Of a stretch of DNA of 64,000 bases, positions 18,128 to 26,687 are shown one piece after another. The stretch's first letter is position 1, and every line of letters starts with the position of its first letter. The position numbers were made by a program, and so were the translations under genes. Under the pieces are notes generated by a model. The model saw only the letters and a program-made list of their open reading frames with translations. It ran no database searches and was not told the origin of the DNA. The stretch comes from JBBQLG01 sp964251665. GTDB taxonomy: Bacteria > Bacteroidota > Bacteroidia > Cytophagales > Spirosomataceae. The stretch spans positions 44,375-108,374 of the forward strand of contig CAXUKO010000020.1 in assembly GCA_964251665.1 (NCBI GenBank), written 5' to 3'.

Positions 18128-18728
18128 ACGGATTGTTGGGATTATGATGAATGAATTACCTCTTATATTCTATCTATTCTACAGATTAAGTAGAATAATG
18201 TAGTCAATAAAAAGATGAATGAATGTGATAAACTGAACTGCTCCGGCGGCCCGGCGATGCGTCGAACCGCCGGTACTATGGCAGGCATTGATGCAGTTGG
18301 TCAGTAAGCGGGAAACACAATTGAGGTCAACAGCTCACCCGGCAACAGCAGCGGGTAGCGGACGGGGAAAGACTCCGGGCAGAGTCTGCGGGGCAACAGG
18401 AGAAGCGAGTGATAGACATGGGGTTGTTAATTTATAGTTCCTAATCAATAGGCAGGTTAGCACGGTTTCCAATCGGAACGTTGCTAAGGGATCATAAAGC
18501 CAGTCTCTCCCCCTTTCGGTATAAATCACAACTACGCGCAGGCTTCGTAATTGATGATGGCCTAAAGGTAAGTGCATAAATCCCTCTTTTCCAAACTACT
18601 ATAGTACATATATCGAATAAAAATACTACTCCTGATACTCTACAGGAAGTACTCACTAACTAAAGTGATATACCATCTCTAAAAAGTAAAATGGATGTTG
18701 GTTTTTACAAGCCTTGTAGTTTAAATAG
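18128..18728. other. 601-bp gap: control region of the TlpA-like gene, otherwise non-coding
   Basis: The right side of the TlpA-like start holds the 21-bp palindrome described separately. Further along, CCGGCGG (18243-18249) and CCGCCGG (18267-18273) form a GC-rich stem. An 80-codon minus-strand ORF (18335-18577) has no recognisable features and is not called. The right end is AT-rich and follows the exporter stop. Confidence 0.5.
18176..18200. promoter_or_regulatory. Palindromic operator candidate overlapping a shared element
   Basis: ATTCTAC (18176-18182) and GTAGAAT (18190-18196) are perfect inverted arms with a 7-nt spacer. The overlapping 14-mer TAAGTAGAATAATG (18187-18200) is identical to 33299-33312 upstream of the ACT-domain gene. 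It lies about 50-70 bp upstream of the TlpA-like start. Confidence 0.45.
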
Positions 18729-20012
18729 CTACCCGAATAGCACATAAGCAATGCCCAGCGTAACAAAAATATTAAATGTCTGAGCCAGTAAAAACGCGTA
18801 GAGTGCCGGACGATTATCAGCCCGCAACAGGTCGGCAAAGCGTGTTTCCAAGCCAATACTGGTAAACGCCAGCGCGAACCAAAGTCCCTGTAAACTTTTC
18901 AAACTACCCTTGACAGTATCAACGGATGCAGCCGACAAGATGAACGAAAACAGGAGCGAAGCCGCCAGAAAGCCCAGAATAAACTTGGGGAAACGTTCCC
19001 ATATTACCCCCGCTGTTGGTTTGGCCGCCTTTACTTCACTGGACTGGTTTTTGGTATAAGTCCAGTACACACTGATGGCAAACGCAGCCACGCCCAGCAG
19101 CACATTTTGCGAAAACTTTACGATGGTACTGATCTTAAGGGCTGCTTCGCCCGCCAGTGTACCCGACGCGACAACGGCCCCGGTGGTGTCGATGGTGCCG
19201 CCCAGCCAGGCTCCCGTTACTTCCGGCGACAGGCCAAGGCCCTGAGCCGCCCAGGGCATCAGCAACATCATCGGGATAGCCGTAATCAGCACGAGCGAAA
19301 TGACGTACGACAGCTTTTTGGAGTCGCCCTGAATGGCTCCGGAGGTGGCAATGGCTGCCGAAACCCCACAAATCGAAACGGCAGAAGCCAGCATCATCGT
19401 CAGTTCATCGTCGACCTTCAGGCGTTTGGCCAGCCAGTAGGCAAAGTACCAGACCGATAACACCACCAACAGGGCCTGCACTAGTCCCAGCGAACCGGCT
19501 TTGAGAATGTCGCCGAAGATGACGGTCGTTCCCAGCAGCACCAGTCCGATCTTCACCCAGAGTTCAGTGAATAATGCCGCCCGCAACCAGTCGGGTAGTT
19601 GGAGCAGGTTGCCCACCGCCAGCCCGATGCCGAGACTGAAAATAACGGCTTCGAGGTTGAGGTCTTTCAGGGTTTTGTTGCCCGCCAGCAGCAGGGCCAG
19701 CAGCGTCAGGCCAAACACGACCGGAAAGCCCGCCAGCGTCGCCTGAATCGACTTCCTCGATAGCCACGTACCCAGGAGCGCAATAGCGTAGGTGAATGCG
19801 AACTGCCCGGCAATGGCAGTCAGGTTAGGACCGGTAAAAACTTTGGTCAGGAGTTCGCCGGTGTTTTTCCAGCCAAAAGCGGGGGTTGGAATGAGTAGCC
19901 CCGTTAGAGAAACGACGATAATAAGCAGGCCGAGCACTACCACGACCCAGTCTTCGGTAAGCAACGGACGGGCTTGGGCAGTGATTACCTGAGGTTCAGG
20001 GTTGGTATCCAT
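18729..20012 (-). CDS. YeiH-family (UPF0324) putative sulfate/sulfite exporter
   Basis: The 427-residue membrane protein has about 11 hydrophobic helices and the UPF0324 signatures: VKIGLVLLGTTVIFGDIL, ASAVSICGVSAAIATSGAI and a TGAWLGGTIDTTGAVVASG segment. Members close to this one are annotated as putative sulfate exporters. It is the last gene of the tightly spaced sulfite-oxidase operon, 27 bp after the FAD oxidoreductase, which fits removal of the sulfate or sulfite that the pathway forms. Direction and substrate are inferred from family and context. Confidence 0.85.
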   Translation of the reverse strand: MDTNPEPQVITAQARPLLTEDWVVVVLGLLIIVVSLTGLLIPTPAFGWKNTGELLTKVFTGPNLTAIAGQFAFTYAIALLGTWLSRKSIQATLAGFPVVFGLTLLALLLAGNKTLKDLNLEAVIFSLGIGLAVGNLLQLPDWLRAALFTELWVKIGLVLLGTTVIFGDILKAGSLGLVQALLVVLSVWYFAYWLAKRLKVDDELTMMLASAVSICGVSAAIATSGAIQGDSKKLSYVISLVLITAIPMMLLMPWAAQGLGLSPEVTGAWLGGTIDTTGAVVASGTLAGEAALKISTIVKFSQNVLLGVAAFAISVYWTYTKNQSSEVKAAKPTAGVIWERFPKFILGFLAASLLFSFILSAASVDTVKGSLKSLQGLWFALAFTSIGLETRFADLLRADNRPALYAFLLAQTFNIFVTLGIAYVLFG

Positions 20013-20039
20013 AGTATTTGTTCGGTTGGTCAGTGCAAT

Positions 20040-21536
20040 TTATACAACCTGTGGTAGAGTTACCGGATTGGTCGAAAAATCGGGTACGCCTTTACCGAAG
20101 CCATCGTGCAGGGCGATTCGGGCTGCGTGGTAGCCGCACATGCCATGCACCCCGGTACCCGGTGGCGTGGCCAATGAGCAGATAAACAGGCCCGGAGCCG
20201 CCGTGCGGTAGGGGGTCAGGCTAAGGCTGGGACGGGTATAAAGCTGCTTGAGGTCGATGATGCCGCCGTTGATGTCGCCCCCCACGTAGTTGGGATTCCA
20301 TGCCTCAATCTGTGCTGTGTTCATGGTATGCCTTGACAGAATCAAGTCCCGGAAACCCGGCGCAAACCGCTCGACCTGTCGCTCGATGCGTTCGGTCATA
20401 TCCACCGTTGAGCCGTTCGGCACGTGGCAATAGGCCCAGGCCGTATGCTTACCTGCCGGGGCACGGCTGGAGTCGAACAGGCTTTGCTGGGCCAACAACA
20501 CATGGGGCCGGTCAGGGTGTTGTCCCTGGCTGATTTGCTGCTCAATGTCCACGATTTCTTCCAGCGTTCCGCCCAGATGCAGCGTGCCCGCCTGCCGACA
20601 GACGCTAGCCTCGAACGGTATAGGGCCATCGAGTGCCCAGTCGATTTTGAAGATGCCGGGGCCATAGCGGTAACACGCTAATTGCTTTCGATAAAAGTAA
20701 GGAAACCGATCGCCGACAATACCCAGGAGTTGTTTAGGTGTAAGGTCGAACAGCACAACACGCGTTTTGGGTAAGTCCGCCAGCGACCGTACGGGCTGGT
20801 CCACCACTATCTCCCCACCTAGCGACTGGAAGAGAGAAGCCAGTGCGTTGGCAATAGTCTGCGAGCCACCTTTAGGTAAGGGCCAGCCCCGGTAATGGCC
20901 AGCCGCCATCATTGCCAGCGTAATGGCCGAGGTTGTTAGATTAGTTAGTGGCTGTATGGCATGGGTGGCCATACCAGCGAGTAGTCCTCTGGCTTCGGGG
21001 GTCTGAAATCGCCTGGCAAGTTGAGTAGCGGGCAGGATAGCATTCAAGCCAAAGCGGGCAAAGTCAATCGGGTGGTTCGGGAAGCGCAATGGCCCCAGCA
21101 TGTCGGCGGCTAAAGTGGGCCAGTGCGCCACGAGCGGTTCCAGCAAGTCCCGGTAAGCCTGTTCATCCGGGCCCAGCGTCCGGGCGGTATCGGCTACCGA
21201 GCCAAACAGCGCGGCCGCCGTGCCACCCGCGTTGGCGGACCGATCGAACGGATGGGCCGCTGCTACCGGGGGGTAGATAAACTCCAGCCCGTGTTCGGCT
21301 AAGGGCAATTGGTTGAATAGGGGTGAACTGATGGCCATCGGGTGAATAGCCGACCCCAGATCGTGTACAAAACCGGGCAGGGTTAGCTCCGCCGAGCGGG
21401 TGCCGCCCCCGATGGTCGGTTTGGCTTCCAGGATTACTACCGAGAGACCCGCTTTCGCCAGCACAATAGCCGCACTCAGTCCGTTGGGGCCGGAGCCGAC
21501 CACGACGGCATCGTATTGTTTTTCAAGTAGACTCAT
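20040..21536 (-). CDS. NAD(P)/FAD-dependent oxidoreductase (phytoene desaturase/retinol saturase-like)
   Basis: The 498-residue protein starts with a dinucleotide-binding fold (VVVGSGPNGLSAAIVLAKAG, then an acidic residue in VVILEAKP, and GGGTRSAELTLPGF). A conserved C-terminal FAD segment ends in GMCGYHAARIAL. No signal peptide is present. The CrtI-like family contains desaturases, isomerases and saturases, and also many members of unknown substrate. Its position inside the sulfite-oxidase operon, 24 bp after the DASS transporter gene, suggests oxidation of the imported substrate, but nothing in the sequence names it. Confidence 0.82.
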   Translation of the reverse strand: MSLLEKQYDAVVVGSGPNGLSAAIVLAKAGLSVVILEAKPTIGGGTRSAELTLPGFVHDLGSAIHPMAISSPLFNQLPLAEHGLEFIYPPVAAAHPFDRSANAGGTAAALFGSVADTARTLGPDEQAYRDLLEPLVAHWPTLAADMLGPLRFPNHPIDFARFGLNAILPATQLARRFQTPEARGLLAGMATHAIQPLTNLTTSAITLAMMAAGHYRGWPLPKGGSQTIANALASLFQSLGGEIVVDQPVRSLADLPKTRVVLFDLTPKQLLGIVGDRFPYFYRKQLACYRYGPGIFKIDWALDGPIPFEASVCRQAGTLHLGGTLEEIVDIEQQISQGQHPDRPHVLLAQQSLFDSSRAPAGKHTAWAYCHVPNGSTVDMTERIERQVERFAPGFRDLILSRHTMNTAQIEAWNPNYVGGDINGGIIDLKQLYTRPSLSLTPYRTAAPGLFICSLATPPGTGVHGMCGYHAARIALHDGFGKGVPDFSTNPVTLPQVV

Positions 21537-21560
21537 GGCTCTGTTTCAGACATAATCGGA

Positions 21561-23066
21561 TTAATCAACTATCCATGAATAGGCTTCACTGAAGGCGACT
21601 AGCAGCAGAAAGCCCACCACTGCCAGTAACAATCCCGCTTTACCCATATCCTGAACAGTAACCTGCCCCGTCGTCAGCACAATGGCGTTGGGGGGCGTGG
21701 ACATCGGCAGCACGAAGGCAAAACTGGCCGCAAACGTGACGGGTGCCGCCAGCAGAATCGGGTTGATACCAGTAGCGGCAGCAATGCCAAACACCATGGG
21801 CAGGGCCGCCGTAGCCAGGGGCGTGTTGGCAATGATAATTTTCAGAACCAGCGTAATACCCACCAAAAGCACCAGTAAAACCCGGTAATCGTGGGTACCC
21901 GACGCGGCTACTGCTTCGCCGATGAGCCGGATGACTCCCGAACTTTCGAGCGTTTTGGCCAGTGCCAGTCCCCCACCAATCATAAACAGAATGCCCCAGG
22001 GCAGTTTACTCATACCAGTCCAGTCGAAAAGAAAGCCTTGTTTACTCGCCGGATCAGGCAAAATAAACAGGCATAAGGCACCGGTCATGCCAATGATTGT
22101 ATCGTTCAGGAAAGACAGGCCGAACCAGCTTACCAGCACCGAGCGAAAAATCCAGCCGGTAGCCGTCAGCAGAAACAGCGTGCTAACGGCATACTCACCG
22201 TAGCGCATTGGGCCGAGGGCGGTTAGCTTCTCGTGAATGATGACTGATGCATTGGGCAGTATCATACTGGACTTTACTGGAAACAGCCACCGTACCAGAA
22301 TGAAATAGGCAGCGATGAGCATGAGAACGGCCAGCGGAAAGCCAACCACGAACCAGCCCATAAACGAAATGTCCGTATGGTATGAATCGCGCAGAAAACC
22401 CAGCAGCACCCCATTGGTGGGGGTGCCGATGGTGGTGGCAATACCCCCGATACTGGCCGAATATGCCAGGCCCAGCAACAGACTCACCGCAAACGGGCTG
22501 AACTGCTCCGATTGGCCCGCCTGCCGAAAATCAGCCTCCAGAAGGCTTAGCACCGATTGGGCAATGGGCAGCATCATCAGAGCGGCCGCTGTATTGTTTA
22601 CCCACATACTGACAAAAGCCGTGGCCACCATGAAACCCAGCACCAGCCGGTGACTATCCGTGCCGATTAGCCGCACGATGTGAAGCGCAATGCGCGTATG
22701 CAGATTGTGCCGCTCCACGGCCAGGGCAAAGGTAAAGCCCGACAAAAACAGCAGAATGGTTGGGTTTGTATAGTTGGCGGCTGTAGTGGGGAGGTCCAGG
22801 ATGCCGAGTGCGGGGAACAGCACCACCGGTAAAAAAGCCGTAACGGGCAGAGCCACGACCTCGCTGATCCACCAGACCATCATCCAGGCGGCTACGCCAA
22901 ACACGAGTTGCATGGCTGGGGCCACGGGCAGAATCCCACCGTAGCCGAGGAGCACAAACAGCAGCGGCCCGGCTGCCAACAGGGCATATTTGGGCCAGAG
23001 AAGCGGTTGTGCAGCTCTCCGGGCGGTGCCATTCCGGGTTGTTTTTGGTGTCGTGGTCGTCTCCAT
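21561..23066 (-). CDS. DASS-family (SLC13) sodium:anion symporter
   Basis: The 501-residue protein has about 12 hydrophobic segments and the paired hairpin motifs of the family, IGTPTN (in SIGGIATTIGTPTNGVLL) and STPPNA (in LPMSTPPNAIVLTTG), where the anion and sodium bind. Family substrates are dicarboxylates, sulfate, or sulfonates. It starts 6 bp after the sulfite oxidase stop. In that setting sulfate, sulfite or a sulfur-containing acid is more likely than a citric-cycle acid (inference). Confidence 0.87.
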   Translation of the reverse strand: METTTTPKTTRNGTARRAAQPLLWPKYALLAAGPLLFVLLGYGGILPVAPAMQLVFGVAAWMMVWWISEVVALPVTAFLPVVLFPALGILDLPTTAANYTNPTILLFLSGFTFALAVERHNLHTRIALHIVRLIGTDSHRLVLGFMVATAFVSMWVNNTAAALMMLPIAQSVLSLLEADFRQAGQSEQFSPFAVSLLLGLAYSASIGGIATTIGTPTNGVLLGFLRDSYHTDISFMGWFVVGFPLAVLMLIAAYFILVRWLFPVKSSMILPNASVIIHEKLTALGPMRYGEYAVSTLFLLTATGWIFRSVLVSWFGLSFLNDTIIGMTGALCLFILPDPASKQGFLFDWTGMSKLPWGILFMIGGGLALAKTLESSGVIRLIGEAVAASGTHDYRVLLVLLVGITLVLKIIIANTPLATAALPMVFGIAAATGINPILLAAPVTFAASFAFVLPMSTPPNAIVLTTGQVTVQDMGKAGLLLAVVGFLLLVAFSEAYSWIVD

Positions 23067-23072
23067 CCGGGT

Positions 23073-24338
23073 TTATCGGGCGTTTTCGGGGCGGTTCAGG
23101 ACGCGCCCGTCGGCTTTGATCTGCCAGGCTGTAATAGGGTTCATGTGGTAGCCACCCGTATCGGCACCCCGCGCGTCGATGAGCTGGGCAAACGTGGGCT
23201 GCACGTAGCCGGTTTCGTCGGTCACGCGGCTCATAATCTCGGTTTCGGCCCCGTTCCACTGCCAGAGGTGCCGGAAACGAACGTGCGCTTTGTCTAAAAC
23301 CGGCTCCTGCAACTGCGCCTGTTGCCAGCTTTTGCCGGCATCCGTGCTGACCTCCACCCGCACTACCTTGCCTCGTCCGCTCCAGGCCAGCCCCCGAATC
23401 TCAATCCAACCGCGTTGCAACTGCGCCGGATAGGTTGGAAAGGTGATGATGCTCCGCGCGTCGATGTCGAAACTAAACTGCCGAACGCGGCCACCTTTGA
23501 TACTTTCTGAGTATTTCGACGTTTCTTCACGGGTTTGCCAGGGGGCATCGCCTAGTTCGAGCCGACGTAGCCATTTCACGCTGGTGTTGCCCTCCCAGCC
23601 GGGCAAAAACAGCCGGACAGGATACCCCTGCTCAGGGCGGAGAGCCTCACCATTCTGCGCGTAGGCAATGATGGCATCGTTCCAGCCTTTGGCGGTTGGA
23701 ATACTCCGGGTCATTAGCGCGGAGTCGCCCCCTTCGGCTAAGAACCAACTGGATTTAGACTTTACGCCCACTTCCCGGAACAGGGTCGAGAGCAACACGC
23801 CCGTCCATTCGCTCTGGCTGGTCAGTCCACAGATTTCCTGAGGGGTCATAGTTTCCTTGCCCGTCCGGAAGTTGCCCGAACACTCCAGAAAGGCAATCCG
23901 TGAAACCGACGGAAACCGTTTCAGATCGGCCAGCGAAAACACCGTGGGCCGCTCCACTAAGCCATGAATGAGTAGCTCGTAGGTGTTCGGATCAATCGTC
24001 GGCACGCCGTTGTGGTGCCGCTCGAAGTGCAGGTCCGACGGGGTAATGGTGCCGTATAAATCCTGCAATGGCGACCGCGACGAGATGTCGGACGTATGCT
24101 TGACGAGTTTCTCAAACGCCGACCGGGTACCCACCTTCCCCGGCGGAACGCCCATCTGCTTCGTCGGATCGTCAGGTATGGCGAGGGCATGCTCCGGCAT
24201 ACCAATCTGTAAACCCTTCGCAAACGAGGTTTGTACAACGGCTACAGCCGCCGTAGCCGCCCCACCTAACAGGGTACGGCGGGTGATTTTGTTGGGTTGT
24301 TTATCCGATTGATCGGCGTTGCTATCTTTCATCATCAT
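23073..24338 (-). CDS. Periplasmic molybdenum sulfite oxidase/dehydrogenase (SorA-like)
   Basis: The product (about 421 residues) carries a twin-arginine signal (ITRRTLLGGAATAAVAVV), so it is exported folded with its cofactor. The Oxidored_molyb domain contains the catalytic cysteine in FLECSGNFRTG, which ligates molybdenum. The C-terminal third is the Mo-co dimerisation Ig-like domain with EVSTDAGKSWQQAQL. Three ATGs in a row (24330-24338) make the exact start uncertain; 24338 leaves one base after the cytochrome c stop. Sulfite is oxidised to sulfate and electrons probably pass to that cytochrome. An in-frame extension to 24374 overlaps the cytochrome gene. Confidence 0.9.
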   Translation of the reverse strand: MMMKDSNADQSDKQPNKITRRTLLGGAATAAVAVVQTSFAKGLQIGMPEHALAIPDDPTKQMGVPPGKVGTRSAFEKLVKHTSDISSRSPLQDLYGTITPSDLHFERHHNGVPTIDPNTYELLIHGLVERPTVFSLADLKRFPSVSRIAFLECSGNFRTGKETMTPQEICGLTSQSEWTGVLLSTLFREVGVKSKSSWFLAEGGDSALMTRSIPTAKGWNDAIIAYAQNGEALRPEQGYPVRLFLPGWEGNTSVKWLRRLELGDAPWQTREETSKYSESIKGGRVRQFSFDIDARSIITFPTYPAQLQRGWIEIRGLAWSGRGKVVRVEVSTDAGKSWQQAQLQEPVLDKAHVRFRHLWQWNGAETEIMSRVTDETGYVQPTFAQLIDARGADTGGYHMNPITAWQIKADGRVLNRPENAR

Positions 24339-24339
24339 T

Positions 24340-24933
24340 TCACTTCGCCCCCCCTTTCCGGTCGTCGGGTACAAAGAGGCTTTGGGCGGGCATCACCACG
24401 TTCGGTAAAGTTTTGGCATTCAGCACGGTTTTTCCGTCCAGAACTTTGTTGGTCGTCAGCAGGTAGGCCGTTAGCGCATAGACCTCTTCATTGGTCAGCG
24501 AACCGGGCGCGTTAAATGGCATAGCTCTCCGGATATAATCGAATACTGTAGTCGCGTAGGGCCAGTAGTTGCCAATCACTTTTTCGGTGCGTTTGCCGGG
24601 TTGAGGGGTGGTAACCACCAGCGAACCATTCGGCCCGCCGATGCCTCCCGCCCCGTGACAGGCTGCACATTTGGCTGCAAAGATCATCGCCCCCGCCGTT
24701 GCAGTTCCTGACCCGGCGGGTAGTCCCAACCCGTCGGGCCGCACGTCGATGTCTAGGGCTGTAATCTGAGTTTCGGTTGCCGGTCGGCCAAAGCCGAAGC
24801 GGGCAGGCAGCGAGTCTACGATTAACAAAGGTGATATTGCGCTGCTGACCGGCTTAGATATTGGGAAACGGTAGCTGCACAATCCGGTTACCAGCGCAAA
24901 CCCTATAGGTAGCCAACCTGTCAACCTATTCAT
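24340..24933 (-). CDS. Cytochrome c, SorB/SoxD-like electron acceptor of sulfite oxidase
   Basis: From ATG 24933 the product is 197 residues with an N-terminal hydrophobic export segment. A segment typical of SorB/SoxD cytochromes (FGFGRPATETQITALDIDV, PDGLGLPAGSGTA) leads to a single haem site CAACH (89-93). The probable methionine ligand is in RRAMPFNAPGSLTNEE. The start overlaps the DoxX-like stop by 8 bp and the stop is one base from the sulfite oxidase start, so the three are translationally linked. It should carry electrons from SorA to the respiratory chain. Confidence 0.88.
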   Translation of the reverse strand: MNRLTGWLPIGFALVTGLCSYRFPISKPVSSAISPLLIVDSLPARFGFGRPATETQITALDIDVRPDGLGLPAGSGTATAGAMIFAAKCAACHGAGGIGGPNGSLVVTTPQPGKRTEKVIGNYWPYATTVFDYIRRAMPFNAPGSLTNEEVYALTAYLLTTNKVLDGKTVLNAKTLPNVVMPAQSLFVPDDRKGGAK

Positions 24934-26674
24934 ACGTACCGGCGTTGAGTGTACTCTTCGACAGGGCGTACTTACGGTCGTAGCGGTTGAGCACCACGTA
25001 GATTGAATCCTTTTGCTCATTGATACCCGTCAGAATAACCTGATTGCCCCCGTCCAGCGCCGTATAAACCAGAACCATGCGGTTGCGTTTGGTTGGCTTC
25101 GATTCAGCTTTAATGCCTTTTGTACGCCGGGTAGAGCGGGCGACCGGATGGATCTTCGGATCTTCAGGGCCAATAACGGCAAATGCCTCTTTGGGAATAA
25201 AGTTCACCGCATCGGTAGAATCCTGACGTACCTGTGCCAGGTCAGCCTTTTTTCGCTGACCTTCATTGCGCAATCGGCCCGGCGCCGTAGCGAAGGACCG
25301 CGTGATTTCGCTGTTGGCCGCGAACTCCCGGTTCTCGGCATTGCGGGCACCCCGGTTTTTATCCTGCAAATACAGCACATGATGCACCGTGTCGGCTTCG
25401 TAGTAAAATACCCGCTGCCCACCGGCTACGCCCGTCAGCTCGAATGTCCGGTTGATGTCGCGCATGGGTGCTCCTCCGCCGTTGGAGAGGTCCAACTCGA
25501 CGGGTTTGGCCGTTTTGAAGGTCAGTGTGGTCCAGTTCTCGAAGGTGGCCTCCTGCCAGCGCACGGTATCGGTCGGCGAATACGGAAGCGGTTTGCCGTT
25601 CAGCCGAAACTCTGTTACAGCATAGTTTCCTCGGAGTTCCCGGATGCCCTTTTGCGCCGGTTGTTTATACGGGTCGTAGCGGAAATTGATGTATTGCAGC
25701 CAGAACAGCAGGCCCAAAAAGATGGCGATGGTGGCCGTTTTCAGCCCTATACGCGTGTATTGTTGCCAGCCCGTGAAGACCGGCGCGAAATAGTTCGGAG
25801 TGGTTGGCCGCTCCCGAATGAGCAGGGTGTAAAGGTCTTTCAGGTAGTAAAGGAGCAGAAACCCCGCCAGCAGCACGAAGTAGGAACTGTAGCCGTGAAC
25901 GCCCCCGTCATAGGCGAAGTTGACGTACACAATGTCGGCTAAAGCTCCAAACAGTAGCACCGCCCCCCAGAAGGTAGTTGCCCGAAAAAACAATAATGCT
26001 CCGGCCAGCACCTCAACCACACCCGCAAAGACTTCGTACCAGGGTACAATCCCAATGGAGAGCCAATAAATTTTTTGCGCAGTGAGATCACCGAAGTTGG
26101 TATTCAACACCCCCAGCGAGGGGTAGGGCAACTGCGTCGGCAGGAGTTTGGTAAAGCCAAAACCAATGATGCCGATACCCGCCCGGTAGCGCACGACCAC
26201 CCGCAGCCAGTAGTACAATAGCTCATAATTGCCGGGTTCTTTCCTGCGCAGCCGAACAATACTGGTCCACACCAGCCCGACGACCGTAGCAAATAGCAGG
26301 GTAGTAATCCAGGGAACGTACCCATTTAGTGCACTGCCAAACAGTTTATTGCCGAAAAGGGTCAGGCCCGATCCAAAGCGGGCCACGTCGTAGAGGTCGC
26401 GATAATGCAAATGCAGCCAGTCCAGCGCAACGACTTCTTTATACCACGCCACATTGTTGGGCAGCGACATGGCGATGAAAAATACGAACGCGATACGAAA
26501 CAGAATCTTCTGGCCGTTGGTCCACCTTTTGGTCGGTTTGTTTACGTTTGAAAATACCCATTGTGGTTGAGGAGATCCAGCAGGCTTGGTCTGGGCGGCT
26601 TGCGTTTTGCCGGATTCTTCGGGCGAGACCAGCCTTGAATCGGTACGTTCGGGAGTGGTATTCGGAATTGCCAT
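24926..26674 (-). CDS. DoxX-like polytopic membrane protein with C-terminal soluble domain (copy 1)
   Basis: The 582-residue protein has a Pro/Thr-rich N-terminus, a membrane part with about eight helices containing a DoxX-like core (GFGFTKLLPTQLPYPSLG, WLSIGIVPWYEVFAGVVEVL), and a soluble C-terminal domain of about 220 residues. It is paralogous to the 472-residue protein just upstream. This copy has an extra basic, low-complexity loop of about 80 residues (RKKADLAQVR, RRTKGIKAESKPTKRNR) inside the C-terminal domain. DoxX proteins are linked to quinone and thiosulfate/redox chemistry in some organisms. The 8-bp overlap with the cytochrome c start suggests it acts with the sulfite oxidase complex. 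Confidence 0.75.
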   Translation of the reverse strand: MAIPNTTPERTDSRLVSPEESGKTQAAQTKPAGSPQPQWVFSNVNKPTKRWTNGQKILFRIAFVFFIAMSLPNNVAWYKEVVALDWLHLHYRDLYDVARFGSGLTLFGNKLFGSALNGYVPWITTLLFATVVGLVWTSIVRLRRKEPGNYELLYYWLRVVVRYRAGIGIIGFGFTKLLPTQLPYPSLGVLNTNFGDLTAQKIYWLSIGIVPWYEVFAGVVEVLAGALLFFRATTFWGAVLLFGALADIVYVNFAYDGGVHGYSSYFVLLAGFLLLYYLKDLYTLLIRERPTTPNYFAPVFTGWQQYTRIGLKTATIAIFLGLLFWLQYINFRYDPYKQPAQKGIRELRGNYAVTEFRLNGKPLPYSPTDTVRWQEATFENWTTLTFKTAKPVELDLSNGGGAPMRDINRTFELTGVAGGQRVFYYEADTVHHVLYLQDKNRGARNAENREFAANSEITRSFATAPGRLRNEGQRKKADLAQVRQDSTDAVNFIPKEAFAVIGPEDPKIHPVARSTRRTKGIKAESKPTKRNRMVLVYTALDGGNQVILTGINEQKDSIYVVLNRYDRKYALSKSTLNAGTYE

Positions 26675-26687
26675 CGTTCAGAGGAAG

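Noticed and set aside
18335..18577. 80-codon minus-strand ORF in the gap after the TlpA-like gene
   Set aside because: No signal peptide, domain or family pattern, and Leu/Arg/Pro-rich translation typical of chance frames in this DNA.
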